Shown here in pieces: positions 42,079 through 51,690 of a stretch of 64,000 nt of DNA (positions are counted from its first letter, which is position 1; each line of letters starts with the position of its first letter). The notes beneath the pieces are model-generated. The model did not search any database. It was given only the letters and a program-made list of their open reading frames with translations, and was not told where the DNA came from. The position numbers and the translations under genes were made by a program. The stretch comes from CAVPEW01 sp963703565 (GTDB taxonomy: Bacteria > Actinomycetota > Acidimicrobiia > Acidimicrobiales > VFJN01): the NCBI GenBank assembly GCA_963703565.1, contig CAVPEW010000068.1, positions 1-64,000 on the forward strand, in the 5' to 3' direction.

Positions 42079-43437
42079 TCACAGGTGAACGCTCCGTTTC
42101 GTCAGGGGCTGGAACACCACGAACGCCGCGAGCGCCGCCACGGCCGCTGCGACCGGCAACGGCGCGGCCCACCCGGCCCCGGCGGCGAGCACGCTGCCCA
42201 GGACGGCCACGCCGAGGGCACCCGACGCCTCCACGAGCGTCTCGTTGACGCCGGCCGCCGATCCGGCGCGAGCCGGGCTCGCCGATGACATGATCAACTC
42301 GACGCCGGAGGGGGAAGCCGTGCCCATGCCCCACCCGAGGGCGACCAGCCCGGCGATCACCCCCGGGAGCCATGAGCCCGCCAGCGCGGCTCCGACACCG
42401 GCCGCGCCGGCGGCCGCGATGACCAACCCCGTCGCGGCAACGCTGCGGTGACCGAGGCGAGCCACGAGCGCCGGGTTGCGCAGTGGAGCGATCACGCTGG
42501 CCAGCGCGCTCGGAACGAAGCACAGCCCCGCGGCGACGGGCCCCAGACCTCGGGGGCCCTGGAGCCACTGCGTCACCACGAACTGGCCTCCGAACATCGT
42601 GAAGAACAGTGCCGACACGGTCAGCGCTCCGGCGGCCAGGTGCGGGTCCGAGACGGTCTCCGCTGGCACCAACGGGCGCGTGCTGCGCCGCTCGCGCCGT
42701 GCGAAGGCCCGGAACGCCACCGCAGATCCGATCACCGCCGTCACCACGACGGGTGACGCGGCCCCGCGCTCGGGCAGCTCGATGATCGCCACCAGCAGCG
42801 CGGTCAGCGCCATCCACCAGGCCAGAGCACCGGGCGGGTCGATCCCCGGCACGTCCGGGTCGCGTGGGTCGGGCATTGACGCAGCCGTGGCCACCAGTGC
42901 CACCACCACCACCGGCACGTTGACGAGGAACACGGCGCCCCACCAGAAGCGCTCCACGAGCACACCGCCCACGACCGGACCGGCGGCACCGGCCGCGCCG
43001 CCGGTGGCCGACCAGATCGCGATGGCCCGGCCACGCTCGTGGGCCGGGAACAGGTTGCCCAGCAGCGACAGCGTCGCAGGCATGGCACACGCTCCACCCA
43101 CGCCCTGCAGGCCCCGGCTCAGGGCCAGTGCAGTCACCGAGTCTGCGGTCGACGCCAGTGCCGACGCTGCGCCGAACACGGCCAGGCCGACCATGAGCAT
43201 GGTGCGCCGCCCGTGGCGGTCCCCGAACACTGCGAGGGGCAGCAGCAGCCCGGCCAGCACGAGGGCATACGAGGTGGTGATCCACTGCAGAGCGGCCTCG
43301 TCGGCGCCGAGGTCGACGGCTATGGCCGGGACGGCCACGTTCGTGACCGTGTTGTCGATCACCACCATCGTCAGCGTCAGGCACAGAACCGCCAGGGCCC
43401 ACCACCGCCGGGGGTGGCCTTCGACAGCGATGTCCAC
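42079..43437 (-). CDS. MFS transporter, EmrB/QacA (DHA2) type
   Basis: A 452-residue, about 14-helix proton-coupled transporter. Motif A-like GDRHGRRTMLM and motif C-like GPVVGGVLVE are visible, with DNTVTNVAVPAIAVDLG near the start. This subclass usually exports. GTG start directly abuts the stop of the Rieske oxygenase gene, so it is co-transcribed and could export a product or toxic intermediate, or assist uptake. Confidence 0.88.
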   Translation of the reverse strand: MDIAVEGHPRRWWALAVLCLTLTMVVIDNTVTNVAVPAIAVDLGADEAALQWITTSYALVLAGLLLPLAVFGDRHGRRTMLMVGLAVFGAASALASTADSVTALALSRGLQGVGGACAMPATLSLLGNLFPAHERGRAIAIWSATGGAAGAAGPVVGGVLVERFWWGAVFLVNVPVVVVALVATAASMPDPRDPDVPGIDPPGALAWWMALTALLVAIIELPERGAASPVVVTAVIGSAVAFRAFARRERRSTRPLVPAETVSDPHLAAGALTVSALFFTMFGGQFVVTQWLQGPRGLGPVAAGLCFVPSALASVIAPLRNPALVARLGHRSVAATGLVIAAAGAAGVGAALAGSWLPGVIAGLVALGWGMGTASPSGVELIMSSASPARAGSAAGVNETLVEASGALGVAVLGSVLAAGAGWAAPLPVAAAVAALAAFVVFQPLTKRSVHL

Positions 43438-44496
43438 TCAGCCCGAGCCGCGGACCAGGGTGGCGAGGATCCTGCGCAGCTCGATCGTCGCCCGGTCCGC
43501 TTTGACGTGCACCTCCGCGGTCGGGTCGAGCGGCAACCGCAGGTCGCCGTAGCGCTCCTGCAGCGCCAGGTCCTCCTCCACGACGGTCGTCTCGTAGGCG
43601 ACCGCCGCGGCCAGGAGGCGGGCGTCGCCGGCGAGGTCGTCTCGGTGGATGCTGCAGAAGATCCGGCAGCTCTGCGCGTCGACCGGCTGGACCAGGAACC
43701 TGATGACGTTGGCCCCGCCAGCCTCCTCGTAGTCCAGCCGCAGGGCCAACGAGAACGGAGCCGAGTACCGGTAGGTGACCCGGCGGTGCTGGATCAGCGG
43801 GCGCTCGCCGGCCAGGTAGCCCGGATCCTCTCGATGCGGGAACGGATGGCGGCTGGTCACCGTCATGGTCATCTCGTCCCGCACGATCGCCATGTCGGCC
43901 ACCGTGACGTTGTCGTCGGCGCCGATGGTCGCTGCGTGCACGAAGGCGAAGTGCGACATGTCCAAGAAGTTGTCGGCGAGCAGCCCGGCGCCCGCCCTGG
44001 CGACGCGCAGCTCCAGCCACGCGCCGTCGAAGCGGTCGTCGTCCACCTCGGGCACCTCCAGCAGGGGCGCTACCGGAGCTTCAGGAGCCAGGAACACGAC
44101 GCCCTGGTGCTCGACGACGCCGTGAGCCGCGGCCAGCACGGCACGCGCCGGGCGGGGACCGGACGGCAACGACGGGACCTCCACGCAGGCACCGGAGCGG
44201 TCGAAGCACCACCCGTGGTAGCCGCAGCGCAGGACCTGGCCCTCCACGCGGCCGGCGCTCAGCGGGGCGAACCGGTGCGGGCAGCGATCGGGGAACGCCG
44301 CCAGACCCGTGGAGAGCCGCACCACCACCCAGTCCTCGCCGAGCAGGCGCACCGCGAGCGGCCCGGGCCCGACCTCCTCGGCGCGTGCCACTGGGTGCCA
44401 TGCCCGGCGCAGCGCCGGGTCCACGTTGGACAGCATCGGCGCCGGACGCTCCCCCGGTGCCCACGGCACGCGGCGCGCCTCTACTGGCAGCGCCAC
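43438..44496 (-). CDS. Rieske non-heme iron oxygenase (first)
   Basis: A 352-residue oxygenase alpha subunit. The Rieske [2Fe-2S] ligands are CPHRFAPLSAG and CGYHGW (about residues 70-95). The mononuclear Fe(II) site is LADNFLDMSHFAFVHAAT (D-x3-H-x4-H). The family includes vanillate and N-methyl demethylases. GTG 44496 lies one base after the paralogue's stop; ATG 44436 is a shorter alternative. No reductase or ferredoxin gene is in the window. Forms an operon with a second oxygenase and transport genes. Confidence 0.9.
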   Translation of the reverse strand: MALPVEARRVPWAPGERPAPMLSNVDPALRRAWHPVARAEEVGPGPLAVRLLGEDWVVVRLSTGLAAFPDRCPHRFAPLSAGRVEGQVLRCGYHGWCFDRSGACVEVPSLPSGPRPARAVLAAAHGVVEHQGVVFLAPEAPVAPLLEVPEVDDDRFDGAWLELRVARAGAGLLADNFLDMSHFAFVHAATIGADDNVTVADMAIVRDEMTMTVTSRHPFPHREDPGYLAGERPLIQHRRVTYRYSAPFSLALRLDYEEAGGANVIRFLVQPVDAQSCRIFCSIHRDDLAGDARLLAAAVAYETTVVEEDLALQERYGDLRLPLDPTAEVHVKADRATIELRRILATLVRGSG

Positions 44497-44497
44497 C

Positions 44498-45523
44498 TCA
44501 GGCCGGGACCGGTTCGGGGGCCCCGGCGAGCGCGGCGGCCACCAACGCGGGGCCGCGCTCGGCCGCACCGGCCAGCTCGGCCAGCCAGCGCCGGTACTCG
44601 ATCGACACCCGATCGGTGCGGATCGACACCTCCACACCCACCTCCAGGGGCAGCTCGGGTGGATCCTGCGCGCACACCACGGGCTCGTCCTCGGCCAGCA
44701 CCTGGGCCTGGAACGCCAGGTGGTCGGCGTCGCGCGCCGGGTCGAGGTCGTCGTCGCGCGCCAGCATCCAGAAGGTCCGGCAACTGCCCGCGTCGACCGG
44801 CGACGCTGTCATCCACAGGCGGCGGCGGGCCCCTCCGGCAAGTGTGAAGTCGATGTCGACCGTGAGCGGCATCGCCATGCGGTACCGGGAGGAGCCGAAC
44901 ATGGCGGTATCGACCACGTCGATCCCGGGCGGTTCGAAGGAGAAGCGCAGCTCGCCACCTCGACGTTGCACGACCGGGACCGGCGGGACCGGTTCGTCCC
45001 GGCTTCCCAGGCTCCCGTCGTGGACCCAGGCGAAGTGGGCCAGGTCCACGAAGTTCTCCACCCGCCGCGCCGCCGAGGTGGGCCAGGTGTAGGGGGCGCC
45101 CTGGAGCACCCGATATGTCTGGTCCCCGTAGGCGGGGCAGTCCGGCACCTTCGTACCGGCCCGACCGTCCACACGCACCCAGACCAGCCCGTAGGCGACC
45201 TGCACCTCGAGGGCGTCGACGCAGGCGCGGGCCGGGATGGCGGCGAGGGGCGCAGCGGGGACCTCGTCGCACGCGCCCGTGGGGCCGAAGCGCCAGCCGT
45301 GGTACGCGCAGCGGATGCCCGACGGTTCGACCGTGCCCACGCTCAGGCGGGTGGACCTGTGCGGGCAGCGGTCGGTCACCGCCATCAGCCCGCTGGCGAG
45401 CTCCGCCAGCGCCAGGGACCGGCCCAGCAGCGTCACCGGAAGGGGTCGGGGGGAGGCGGCAGCGACCTCGTCGAGGGTGGCCACCGGGTGCCAGAAGAGC
45501 TCGAGCGCAGCGTCCAGTGACAT
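44498..45523 (-). CDS. Rieske non-heme iron oxygenase (second)
   Basis: A 341-residue oxygenase alpha subunit, paralogous to the next gene. Rieske site: CPHRSTRLSVG and CAYHGW. Catalytic iron site: VENFVDLAHFAWVHDG. Both paralogues keep all ligands, so they are two active oxygenases rather than an active/structural pair. It is the first gene of the minus-strand operon running through MFS and ABC importer genes to about 38.5 kb. Substrate unknown; sequential demethylation or hydroxylation of one imported compound is plausible. Confidence 0.9.
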   Translation of the reverse strand: MSLDAALELFWHPVATLDEVAAASPRPLPVTLLGRSLALAELASGLMAVTDRCPHRSTRLSVGTVEPSGIRCAYHGWRFGPTGACDEVPAAPLAAIPARACVDALEVQVAYGLVWVRVDGRAGTKVPDCPAYGDQTYRVLQGAPYTWPTSAARRVENFVDLAHFAWVHDGSLGSRDEPVPPVPVVQRRGGELRFSFEPPGIDVVDTAMFGSSRYRMAMPLTVDIDFTLAGGARRRLWMTASPVDAGSCRTFWMLARDDDLDPARDADHLAFQAQVLAEDEPVVCAQDPPELPLEVGVEVSIRTDRVSIEYRRWLAELAGAAERGPALVAAALAGAPEPVPA

Positions 45524-45555
45524 CCGGCCCAGCGTCGGAGCGGATCAACGAACTG

Positions 45556-46668
45556 TCAATGCTGGGCGCGTTGCCATCGCGTGAACCAACCGGCCGAGGC
45601 CGGGTCCGCTCGTGCGCCGCGCAGCGCCGCCTCGCGGAGGGCACGTGCGGCGCGCACCGCGTCCAGTCCCGGTCCACCCGCGGTGGGTGCCTCGGGATCG
45701 ACACGCTCACCCGACAGTGCCGCCACGGTGGCGACCGTGCACCGGGTCAGGGCCTCGAGGTCGTAGCCGCCCTCGAGCACGACCACCGTCCTGCCCCTGC
45801 GCGGGGCCAGGTCGGCGAGCCGTGCGCTCAGCAGGCCGTAGTCCCCCGCGCTGAGGGCCAGGTCGGCCAGCGGGTCGTCGCGATGGCCGTCGAAACCGGC
45901 CGAGACGAGCAGCCAGGTCGGGTCGAAGACCTCGGCGGCGGGGACGACGATCTCGTCGAGCGCGGCGAGCACCACGTCTCCGGTGGCTCCGGGCGGCACG
46001 GGAACGTTGGCGGTGAGCCCCAGCGCCGAAGCCCCGCCGACCTCGTCGGGGCGACCCGTGCCCGGGAACGCGTTCGACTGGTGCACCGAGCAGTAGAGCA
46101 CTGCGGGATCGTCCCAGAAGATGTCCTGGGTGCCGTTGCCGTGGTGCACGTCGTAGTCGACGACCAGGACGCGCTCGCCCCGCGCGACCAGAGCGGCGGC
46201 CGCGACGGCGACGTTGTTCAACAGGCAGAAGCCCATGGCCCGCGCCGCGGTGGCGTGATGGCCGGGTGGGCGCACCCCGACGAACGCGGCGTCCCCGGTG
46301 CCGGCTTCGAGCGCCTCGACCGCGGCGAGGACCGCTCCGGCGGCAGCGACCGCGGTCGACCACGACCCCGCCGAGGTCACGGTGTCGGGGTCCAGGTGGC
46401 CTCCGCCGGTGTCGACCAGGCTGCGCAGACCGTCGAGGTAGGCGGGGGCGTGGACCCTGGCCAGCTCGTCGACGGTGGCGTCGCGGCCCTCGATCGGGCG
46501 CCAGCGCTGCGCGACCCGATCGTCTCGCAGCCCCTTCGAGACCGCCGCCAGGCGAGCCGCTCGCTCGGGGTGCCCCAGACCGGTGTCGTGCCGGTCCCGG
46601 TCGACCACCGAGGCGACCAGCACCGGCGCTGCCGACACATCCCTCCCGACCACCGCATCATGGGCCAC
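45556..46668 (-). CDS. class II histone-deacetylase-family amidohydrolase
   Basis: A 370-residue zinc hydrolase of the HDAC/AcuC/acetylpolyamine amidohydrolase superfamily. The catalytic His pair is RPPGHHA, the zinc ligands are DYDVHHGNGTQ and SAGFDGH, and EGGY is near the end. Bacterial members deacetylate proteins such as acetyl-CoA synthetase, or polyamines; the substrate here is open. GTG start at 46668. It abuts the Rieske operon upstream and may share its transcript. Confidence 0.9.
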   Translation of the reverse strand: MAHDAVVGRDVSAAPVLVASVVDRDRHDTGLGHPERAARLAAVSKGLRDDRVAQRWRPIEGRDATVDELARVHAPAYLDGLRSLVDTGGGHLDPDTVTSAGSWSTAVAAAGAVLAAVEALEAGTGDAAFVGVRPPGHHATAARAMGFCLLNNVAVAAAALVARGERVLVVDYDVHHGNGTQDIFWDDPAVLYCSVHQSNAFPGTGRPDEVGGASALGLTANVPVPPGATGDVVLAALDEIVVPAAEVFDPTWLLVSAGFDGHRDDPLADLALSAGDYGLLSARLADLAPRRGRTVVVLEGGYDLEALTRCTVATVAALSGERVDPEAPTAGGPGLDAVRAARALREAALRGARADPASAGWFTRWQRAQH

Positions 46669-46714
46669 ATCGCGATCATCTCGCGCCGTGGCACCCGACG
46701 CGTAGCGTGAGCCG

Positions 46715-47833
46715 ATGCCCGACCCAGCGCCGGAGGGAACCGGCGGCGGGGTGCCCAGAGCTCTGGAGCTGCTGGCAGCGTGGTCGTGGCGGCTGCTGGT
46801 GGTGGGCGCGGCCGGCCTGGCCGTGCTCTGGGTGGTCGGCCGCGCCTGGGTGGCCGTCTTGCCCCTCGTGGTAGCGCTGTTCCTCAGCCGCGTCCTGGTC
46901 GTGCCCTACGCCGCACTGTGCCGCCGCGGGTGGCGCTCGGGCATCGCCGCCGCGGTGACGGTGCTGGGCCTCGTCGTCACCCTGGCCGGCATCGGGGCCA
47001 TCGTCGGGTTCTCCGTGGCCCAGGAGGCCGACGACATCGGTTCCGCTGTGAGCGAGGCGCTCGACGACTTGGAGGACTGGCTGGTCGAGGACAGCCCCTT
47101 CGACGTCGAGCGGTCCGACGTCGACGAGTTGCGCGCCGACGTCGGGGACTCGATCAGCGACGCCGCCTCCTCATCGGGCGATTCGATCGCCTCCGGGACA
47201 GTGCTCGCCCTGGAGGTCTTGGCCAGCGTGGTGCTGGGCCTCGTTATCACCTTCTTCGCCCTCAAGGACGGCGACCGCTTCCTGCGCTGGGTGCATTCCG
47301 TGGTGCCGGGGCCGCACCGAGCCCACGTCGAGCGGGCGGCCCAGCGGTCCTGGGCGACGCTGGGGGGCTACCTACGCGGCGCAGCGCTGCTCGGGGCGCT
47401 CGAGGGGGCCGTCATCGGCACGACCATGGCGCTGGCCGGTGCGAGTCTCGCCCTGGTCGTCGGTGTGGTCACCTTCCTGGCGGCGTTCGTGCCCGTGTTG
47501 GGCGCCGTTGTCGCCGGCGGGCTCGCGGTGCTGGTCACCCTGGCCACCGCGGGCTGGGCCCCGGCGCTGGTCGTGCTGGTCGTGGCGGTGGTGGTCCAAC
47601 AGCTCGACAACGACCTGCTGGCGCCCTACATCTACGGTCGGGCCCTCGAGATCCACCCGGTGGTGATCCTCGTGACGATCACCGCCGGCGGGGCCCTGTT
47701 CGGCATCGCGGGCACGTTCCTTGCGGTCCCGACCGTTGCCGTGGCGTCCAACATCGTCGAGGAGCTCTACCTGGTGCCCCGAAAGGACGCCGCCGCGACG
47801 CAGGGCGTCGACGACGCCGGTGGGCCCTCTTGA
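46715..47833 (+). CDS. AI-2E-family transporter (permease)
   Basis: A 372-residue membrane protein of the AI-2E/PerM family: two N-terminal helices, a hydrophilic region around residues 110-150, then helices with the typical ALKDGDRFLRWVHSVVPG, GGYLRGAALLGALEG and LDNDLLAPYIYGRALEIHP segments. Family members include Na+/H+ antiporters and autoinducer-2 exporters; nothing here decides. ATG at 46715. Confidence 0.88.
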   Translation: MPDPAPEGTGGGVPRALELLAAWSWRLLVVGAAGLAVLWVVGRAWVAVLPLVVALFLSRVLVVPYAALCRRGWRSGIAAAVTVLGLVVTLAGIGAIVGFSVAQEADDIGSAVSEALDDLEDWLVEDSPFDVERSDVDELRADVGDSISDAASSSGDSIASGTVLALEVLASVVLGLVITFFALKDGDRFLRWVHSVVPGPHRAHVERAAQRSWATLGGYLRGAALLGALEGAVIGTTMALAGASLALVVGVVTFLAAFVPVLGAVVAGGLAVLVTLATAGWAPALVVLVVAVVVQQLDNDLLAPYIYGRALEIHPVVILVTITAGGALFGIAGTFLAVPTVAVASNIVEELYLVPRKDAAATQGVDDAGGPS

Positions 47834-47845
47834 CGGCTCGATGGC

Positions 47846-48901
47846 TCACGAGGCGAGCAGCTCGCCGGGAGCGACGTGCGACCGCAGGCGCTGGCGGGCG
47901 ACCACGTCGGCGAGGGCATCACGGGCCCTGGACGCATCGGCGTCGTGCAGCACGTTGTGCGCCGAGTCGGCCAAGGGCACGGTCCAGACCTGGTTGCCCT
48001 GGGAGAAGAGGGTGCGTGCGAGATCCTCGAACACCTCGCTCGCGAACATCGAGTCCTTCTCGCCCCACACCACGGTGACGTCGGTCCCCACGATGCGGGG
48101 CAGCACGTCGTGCCGAACGTGGCCTATCGCGGCGATGATCTCGTACACGTCGTAGATCCGCAGCTCCTGGCCGTTGAGGATCTCCCGGTTGTGCCGGGCG
48201 CGCAGCTCGGGATCGCAGATGTCCCACCCGCCACTGACGCCGGAGCGCAGGTAGTAGGGAAGGATCCGCCCGACGACGGCGAGGCCCCGCCCGGCGAGCA
48301 TCTGACCCACTGCCCACCGCAGGGCCCGCCCCGCCGGACCCCGGTTCCGGATCGCCTTGTCGACCTGCGCGTCGAGACGGTGCGGCAACGGGGAGACCAG
48401 CACCGTCGCGTCGCTACGACCGAGCGCGGCCAAGGTGTAGGCGTTGAGCGCGCCCCAGGAGAACCCGGCGACCACGATCCGGTGGTCGGGCCCGCGCCCG
48501 GCCCGGTAGGCGTCCACGAGCTGCACCGCCGCCCTGCACTCCTCCTGGTGGCTCCAGTCCCGGTTGCGCATCCTGAAAGGCATGCTCTGGTGCCCCAGCA
48601 CAGGGGCCACGACGTTGACCCGGTGCTCGACGTGGAAGCGCTCGAGCCAGTCGCGATGCATCGAGGCCGCCGGACGGATCCGGAACCCGTCGAAGAAGAA
48701 GACCGTGGTGTCGAAGTCCGGATCGTGCAAGAGGATCGGCTCGCCCTCGCTGCACATCCCCAGCACCGGGTCGAACACGACGTCGCTCTCGATGCGCTCC
48801 ACGCGCCGGCGCACCAGGTTGGACACGACCCGGCGCCAACCGGAAACCGACACGATCCCGACGGCGAGCACTGCCAGGGCCATCACGAGTTCCTGCGACA
48901 C
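47846..48901 (-). CDS. membrane-anchored alpha/beta hydrolase
   Basis: About 351 residues: an N-terminal anchor helix (VMALAVLAVGIVSVSGW), then an alpha/beta hydrolase fold with the nucleophile elbow VAGFSWGALNAYT (GxSxG), a likely Asp in VVWGEKDS and a late His (DSAHNVLHD). I place the start at GTG 48901, before the anchor helix; the frame continues to 48994. The substrate is unknown. It is divergent from the ABC exporter genes and convergent with the AI-2E permease. Confidence 0.78.
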   Translation of the reverse strand: MSQELVMALAVLAVGIVSVSGWRRVVSNLVRRRVERIESDVVFDPVLGMCSEGEPILLHDPDFDTTVFFFDGFRIRPAASMHRDWLERFHVEHRVNVVAPVLGHQSMPFRMRNRDWSHQEECRAAVQLVDAYRAGRGPDHRIVVAGFSWGALNAYTLAALGRSDATVLVSPLPHRLDAQVDKAIRNRGPAGRALRWAVGQMLAGRGLAVVGRILPYYLRSGVSGGWDICDPELRARHNREILNGQELRIYDVYEIIAAIGHVRHDVLPRIVGTDVTVVWGEKDSMFASEVFEDLARTLFSQGNQVWTVPLADSAHNVLHDADASRARDALADVVARQRLRSHVAPGELLAS

Positions 48902-49042
48902 AGCATCCTCCGTGGGCCAGCCACCGCGCAACGTGGACAAGCTCACCGTACGCGGGTGCCGGGGCGCACGAAATGGTCCATCCGCTTCATTCACCGCCCA
49001 TTCATCGGTTCGGGCTCCTGGCCCGTGCTAGGCATCGGGCTC

Positions 49043-50005
49043 GTGGCCACCGAGGCGGCGACGGCCGGCATCGAGGTGCGCGGCCTGACCCGACGCTTCG
49101 GCGACCGGGTAGTGGTGGACCACCTAGACCTGTCAGTGGCGCCAGGCGAGATCTACGCGTTCCTGGGACCCAACGGCGCCGGCAAGTCGACAACCGTGCT
49201 GATGCTGACCACGCTGCTCGACGCGACCGACGGCGGCGCCACCGTGGCCGGGCACGACCTGCGCCGCGACCCACGGGGAGTGCGGTCCCGGATCGGGGCG
49301 GCTCTCCAGGCCACCGCCATCGACCCCCTGCTCACGGGTGCCGAGCAGCTCGCGCTCCACGCAGCGCTGCACGGCGTGCCCCGTGGCGCGCGCAAGCGGC
49401 GCGTCGCCGAGCTGCTCGAGCGCGTAGCGCTCACCGACGCCGGCGCCCGCCGAGCCGGCACCTACTCGGGCGGCATGCGCCGGCGCCTCGACCTCGCGCT
49501 CGCGCTCGTGCACGGACCCGCCGTGCTGTTCCTCGACGAACCGACCACCGGCCTCGACCCGCAGAGCCGGGCCGCGCTGTGGGAGGAGGTTCGACGCCTG
49601 TCGGTCGAGGACGGCGTGACGGTGTTCCTCACGACCCAATATCTCGAGGAGGCCGACGAGCTGGCCGACCGGGTGGGCATCATCCACCACGGTCACCTCG
49701 TGCGGGAGGGATCGCCCCGTTCGCTCAAGGCTGCCAGCGGTCCCCCGACGCTGGTGGTCACGCCGCGCAGCGCCGGCGGGCTCCAAGCTCTCACCGAGCT
49801 CCTCGAGCGCTTCGGGCCTCCCGCTGCGGGATCGCACCCAGCCGGGGCGGCCGCCGTCCGCCTGGGAGGTGGAGCCCAGAGCCTGCCAGAGGTCGTCCGG
49901 GCGATCGACGCAGCCCGGATCCCGATCGAGCACCTCGAGCTGGCCGATCCGTCGCTCGATGACGTCTTCCTCGAGGTCACAGGGCGGGCGCCCGAGGGGG
50001 CATGA
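49043..50005 (+). CDS. ABC exporter ATPase, DrrA type
   Basis: A 320-residue ATPase: LGPNGAGKST, signature YSGGMRRRLDLAL, Walker B AVLFLDEPTTGLDP, and TTQYLEEADEL. It has the C-terminal extension of daunorubicin-resistance-type ATPases, ending in a SLDDVFLEVTG motif. GTG 49043 is chosen; GTG 49025 is also in frame. Its stop overlaps the permease ATG. It probably exports a lipid or drug-like molecule. Confidence 0.88.
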   Translation: MATEAATAGIEVRGLTRRFGDRVVVDHLDLSVAPGEIYAFLGPNGAGKSTTVLMLTTLLDATDGGATVAGHDLRRDPRGVRSRIGAALQATAIDPLLTGAEQLALHAALHGVPRGARKRRVAELLERVALTDAGARRAGTYSGGMRRRLDLALALVHGPAVLFLDEPTTGLDPQSRAALWEEVRRLSVEDGVTVFLTTQYLEEADELADRVGIIHHGHLVREGSPRSLKAASGPPTLVVTPRSAGGLQALTELLERFGPPAAGSHPAGAAAVRLGGGAQSLPEVVRAIDAARIPIEHLELADPSLDDVFLEVTGRAPEGA

Positions 50006-50835
50006 GCGACCGGCTGGAGGTCCAGCGGCCCGGGACCGCCAGGGCAGAACGGGCACGCGCGGAGATCGCCGCCTTCGGGGCCCTGGCCACCCGATCGCTG
50101 CTCCGGCAGGTCCGCAGCCCGCAGCCGCTCGTCGTGACCTTGGCCTTCCCGGCGATCTTCCTGGCCATCGCCGAGTCGAGCTTCGGCGACGCCGCCCTGC
50201 TGCTGTCGGGCTTCGGGGCGGACTCCTACCTGCAGTTCGCCATCGCCGGCACGCTGGTCCTGTCCGGGGTGTCCACCGGGGTCAACGCCGGCGCCGACCT
50301 CGCCGTGGACCTCCAGTCCGGGCGGATGGACCGCATCCTGCTGGCCCCCATCGGACGCCGGGCGCTGCTGGCGGGCATGGCCGCCGGCCCGGTGGCGATG
50401 GTGGTGGCCCAGGCGGCCGCCTACCTCGGGGCCCTCGCTCTCACCGGCGACGGCTTCGCCGGCGGACTGGCCGGAGAGTTGGCCCTGGTCGTGGTGGTGG
50501 CGGCGGTGGCGGCGACCTTCGCTGCGGTCGGCGCCACGATCGCCCTGAGGACGGGCTCGGCCCAGGTCGTGCTGGCGTCGTTCCCCGCCTTCTTCGTGCT
50601 CATGACCTTCAGCTCGTTCTTCCTGCCGCGCAGGCTGATCCCCGCCGACTGGTTCCGGGTGGTGGCTCTCGTGAACCCGATGTCCTCGATCATCGAGGCC
50701 GGGCGCAGCCTGGCCGTGGACGGGTGGCGGCCCTTCGTGCTGCTCCGCGGTGCGGCCGTGATCGCAGCGGCGTTGATCGTCGCCACGGTGGCGGCGGAGG
50801 CATCCCTGGCGCGCCGGGCGCGCGGCGCACGGTGA
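50002..50835 (+). CDS. ABC-2 type permease (first)
   Basis: A 277-residue ABC-2 permease with six helices, a DrrB-like N-terminal cytoplasmic region (ALATRSLLRQVRSPQPLV), the GRMDRILLAPIGRRALLAG loop and a FLPRRLIPADWFRVVALVNPM segment. ATGA overlap with the ATPase, GTGA overlap with the next permease. Confidence 0.88.
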   Translation: MSDRLEVQRPGTARAERARAEIAAFGALATRSLLRQVRSPQPLVVTLAFPAIFLAIAESSFGDAALLLSGFGADSYLQFAIAGTLVLSGVSTGVNAGADLAVDLQSGRMDRILLAPIGRRALLAGMAAGPVAMVVAQAAAYLGALALTGDGFAGGLAGELALVVVVAAVAATFAAVGATIALRTGSAQVVLASFPAFFVLMTFSSFFLPRRLIPADWFRVVALVNPMSSIIEAGRSLAVDGWRPFVLLRGAAVIAAALIVATVAAEASLARRARGAR

Positions 50836-51638
50836 CCCGACGACCGCCGGCAGGCAGACGGCCCGGCGCCGGGGCCGGACGGGTCGCCGTCGTGATCGCC
50901 GGGCGCCAGCTTCGGGCCACGGTGGCCAGCCCGGCCCTGCTCCTGCCTCCGCCCGTGGCGTCGGCGACCATGCTGGCGGCGCTGGCGGGAGGCCTCGGAG
51001 CGCTCGGCTCCCTGCCCGGCTTCGAGTACCCGGGCGGCTACACGGGATTCCAGACGGTCTACCTGGGACTCGTCTCGGCGGCCTTCGGCGGTGTGCTCAC
51101 CGGCCTGGCCCTGCTCGAGGACTACGAGACCGGCATCGCCCGGCGGCTTCTGCTAGCCCCCGCTCCCCGGTGGGCGGTCCTCGCCGGCTACGTCCTCGCC
51201 GGCGTGGTCCGTGGCGCGGCGACCGCGGCAGTGGTCACGGCGATCGCGGCCGCCACCGGGGTCCCGCTGCCCAGTTGGAGCCGGTGCGCGGCGGTCGTCG
51301 GGCTCTGGGTACTGCTGGCCGTCACCACCGGCCTGTGGTCGGTGGGCACAGCGGTGCGGGCCCGCTCCGCTGCCGCTGGGCCGGTGCTGCAGCTCCCGGT
51401 GTTCCTCGCCCTGTTCCTGGGCCCGGTGTTCTCACCGTCCGACCTCCAGAGCGGGTGGCTGCGCCGCGCCGGCGACCTCAACCCGCTGGCATGGGAGCTC
51501 GAAGCCTGCCGGTCGCTGGTGGCCGGCGGCACCTCGATGCTCGGCCAAGCGGTGCTGGGCATGATCGTGCTGATCGTGGCGCTCGCCGGCTGGGCCGTGG
51601 TCGGGGCGCGCCGAGGCGGCGTGCCAGGTGCCACCTGA
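50832..51638 (+). CDS. ABC-2 type permease (second)
   Basis: A 268-residue ABC-2 permease from GTG 50832, overlapping the first permease's stop. It has six helices, LEDYETGIARRLLLAPAPRW in the coupling region, and GDLNPLAWELEACRSLVAGG near the end. Two different permeases per ATPase suggest a heterodimeric exporter. Confidence 0.87.
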   Translation: MTRRPPAGRRPGAGAGRVAVVIAGRQLRATVASPALLLPPPVASATMLAALAGGLGALGSLPGFEYPGGYTGFQTVYLGLVSAAFGGVLTGLALLEDYETGIARRLLLAPAPRWAVLAGYVLAGVVRGAATAAVVTAIAAATGVPLPSWSRCAAVVGLWVLLAVTTGLWSVGTAVRARSAAAGPVLQLPVFLALFLGPVFSPSDLQSGWLRRAGDLNPLAWELEACRSLVAGGTSMLGQAVLGMIVLIVALAGWAVVGARRGGVPGAT

Positions 51639-51640
51639 GG

Positions 51641-51690
51641 CCTCAGAGCTGACCCGCCTCAGGGCTGACCCGCGCCTCAGAGCTGACCCG
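51641..51690. repeat. three near-identical 16-bp repeats at the nhaA stop
   Basis: CCTCAGAGCTGACCCG occurs at 51641-51656, 51657-51672 (one mismatch) and 51675-51690. The third copy is the last codons and stop of nhaA; the other two lie between the convergent ABC and nhaA genes. It looks like a local slippage duplication of the 3' end of nhaA. Confidence 0.75.

Noticed and set aside
42073..42091. PHO box before the NMT1-type binding protein
   Set aside because: One GTTCACC is present but the unit 11 bases away does not match. It looks like a small inverted repeat over the MFS stop codon.
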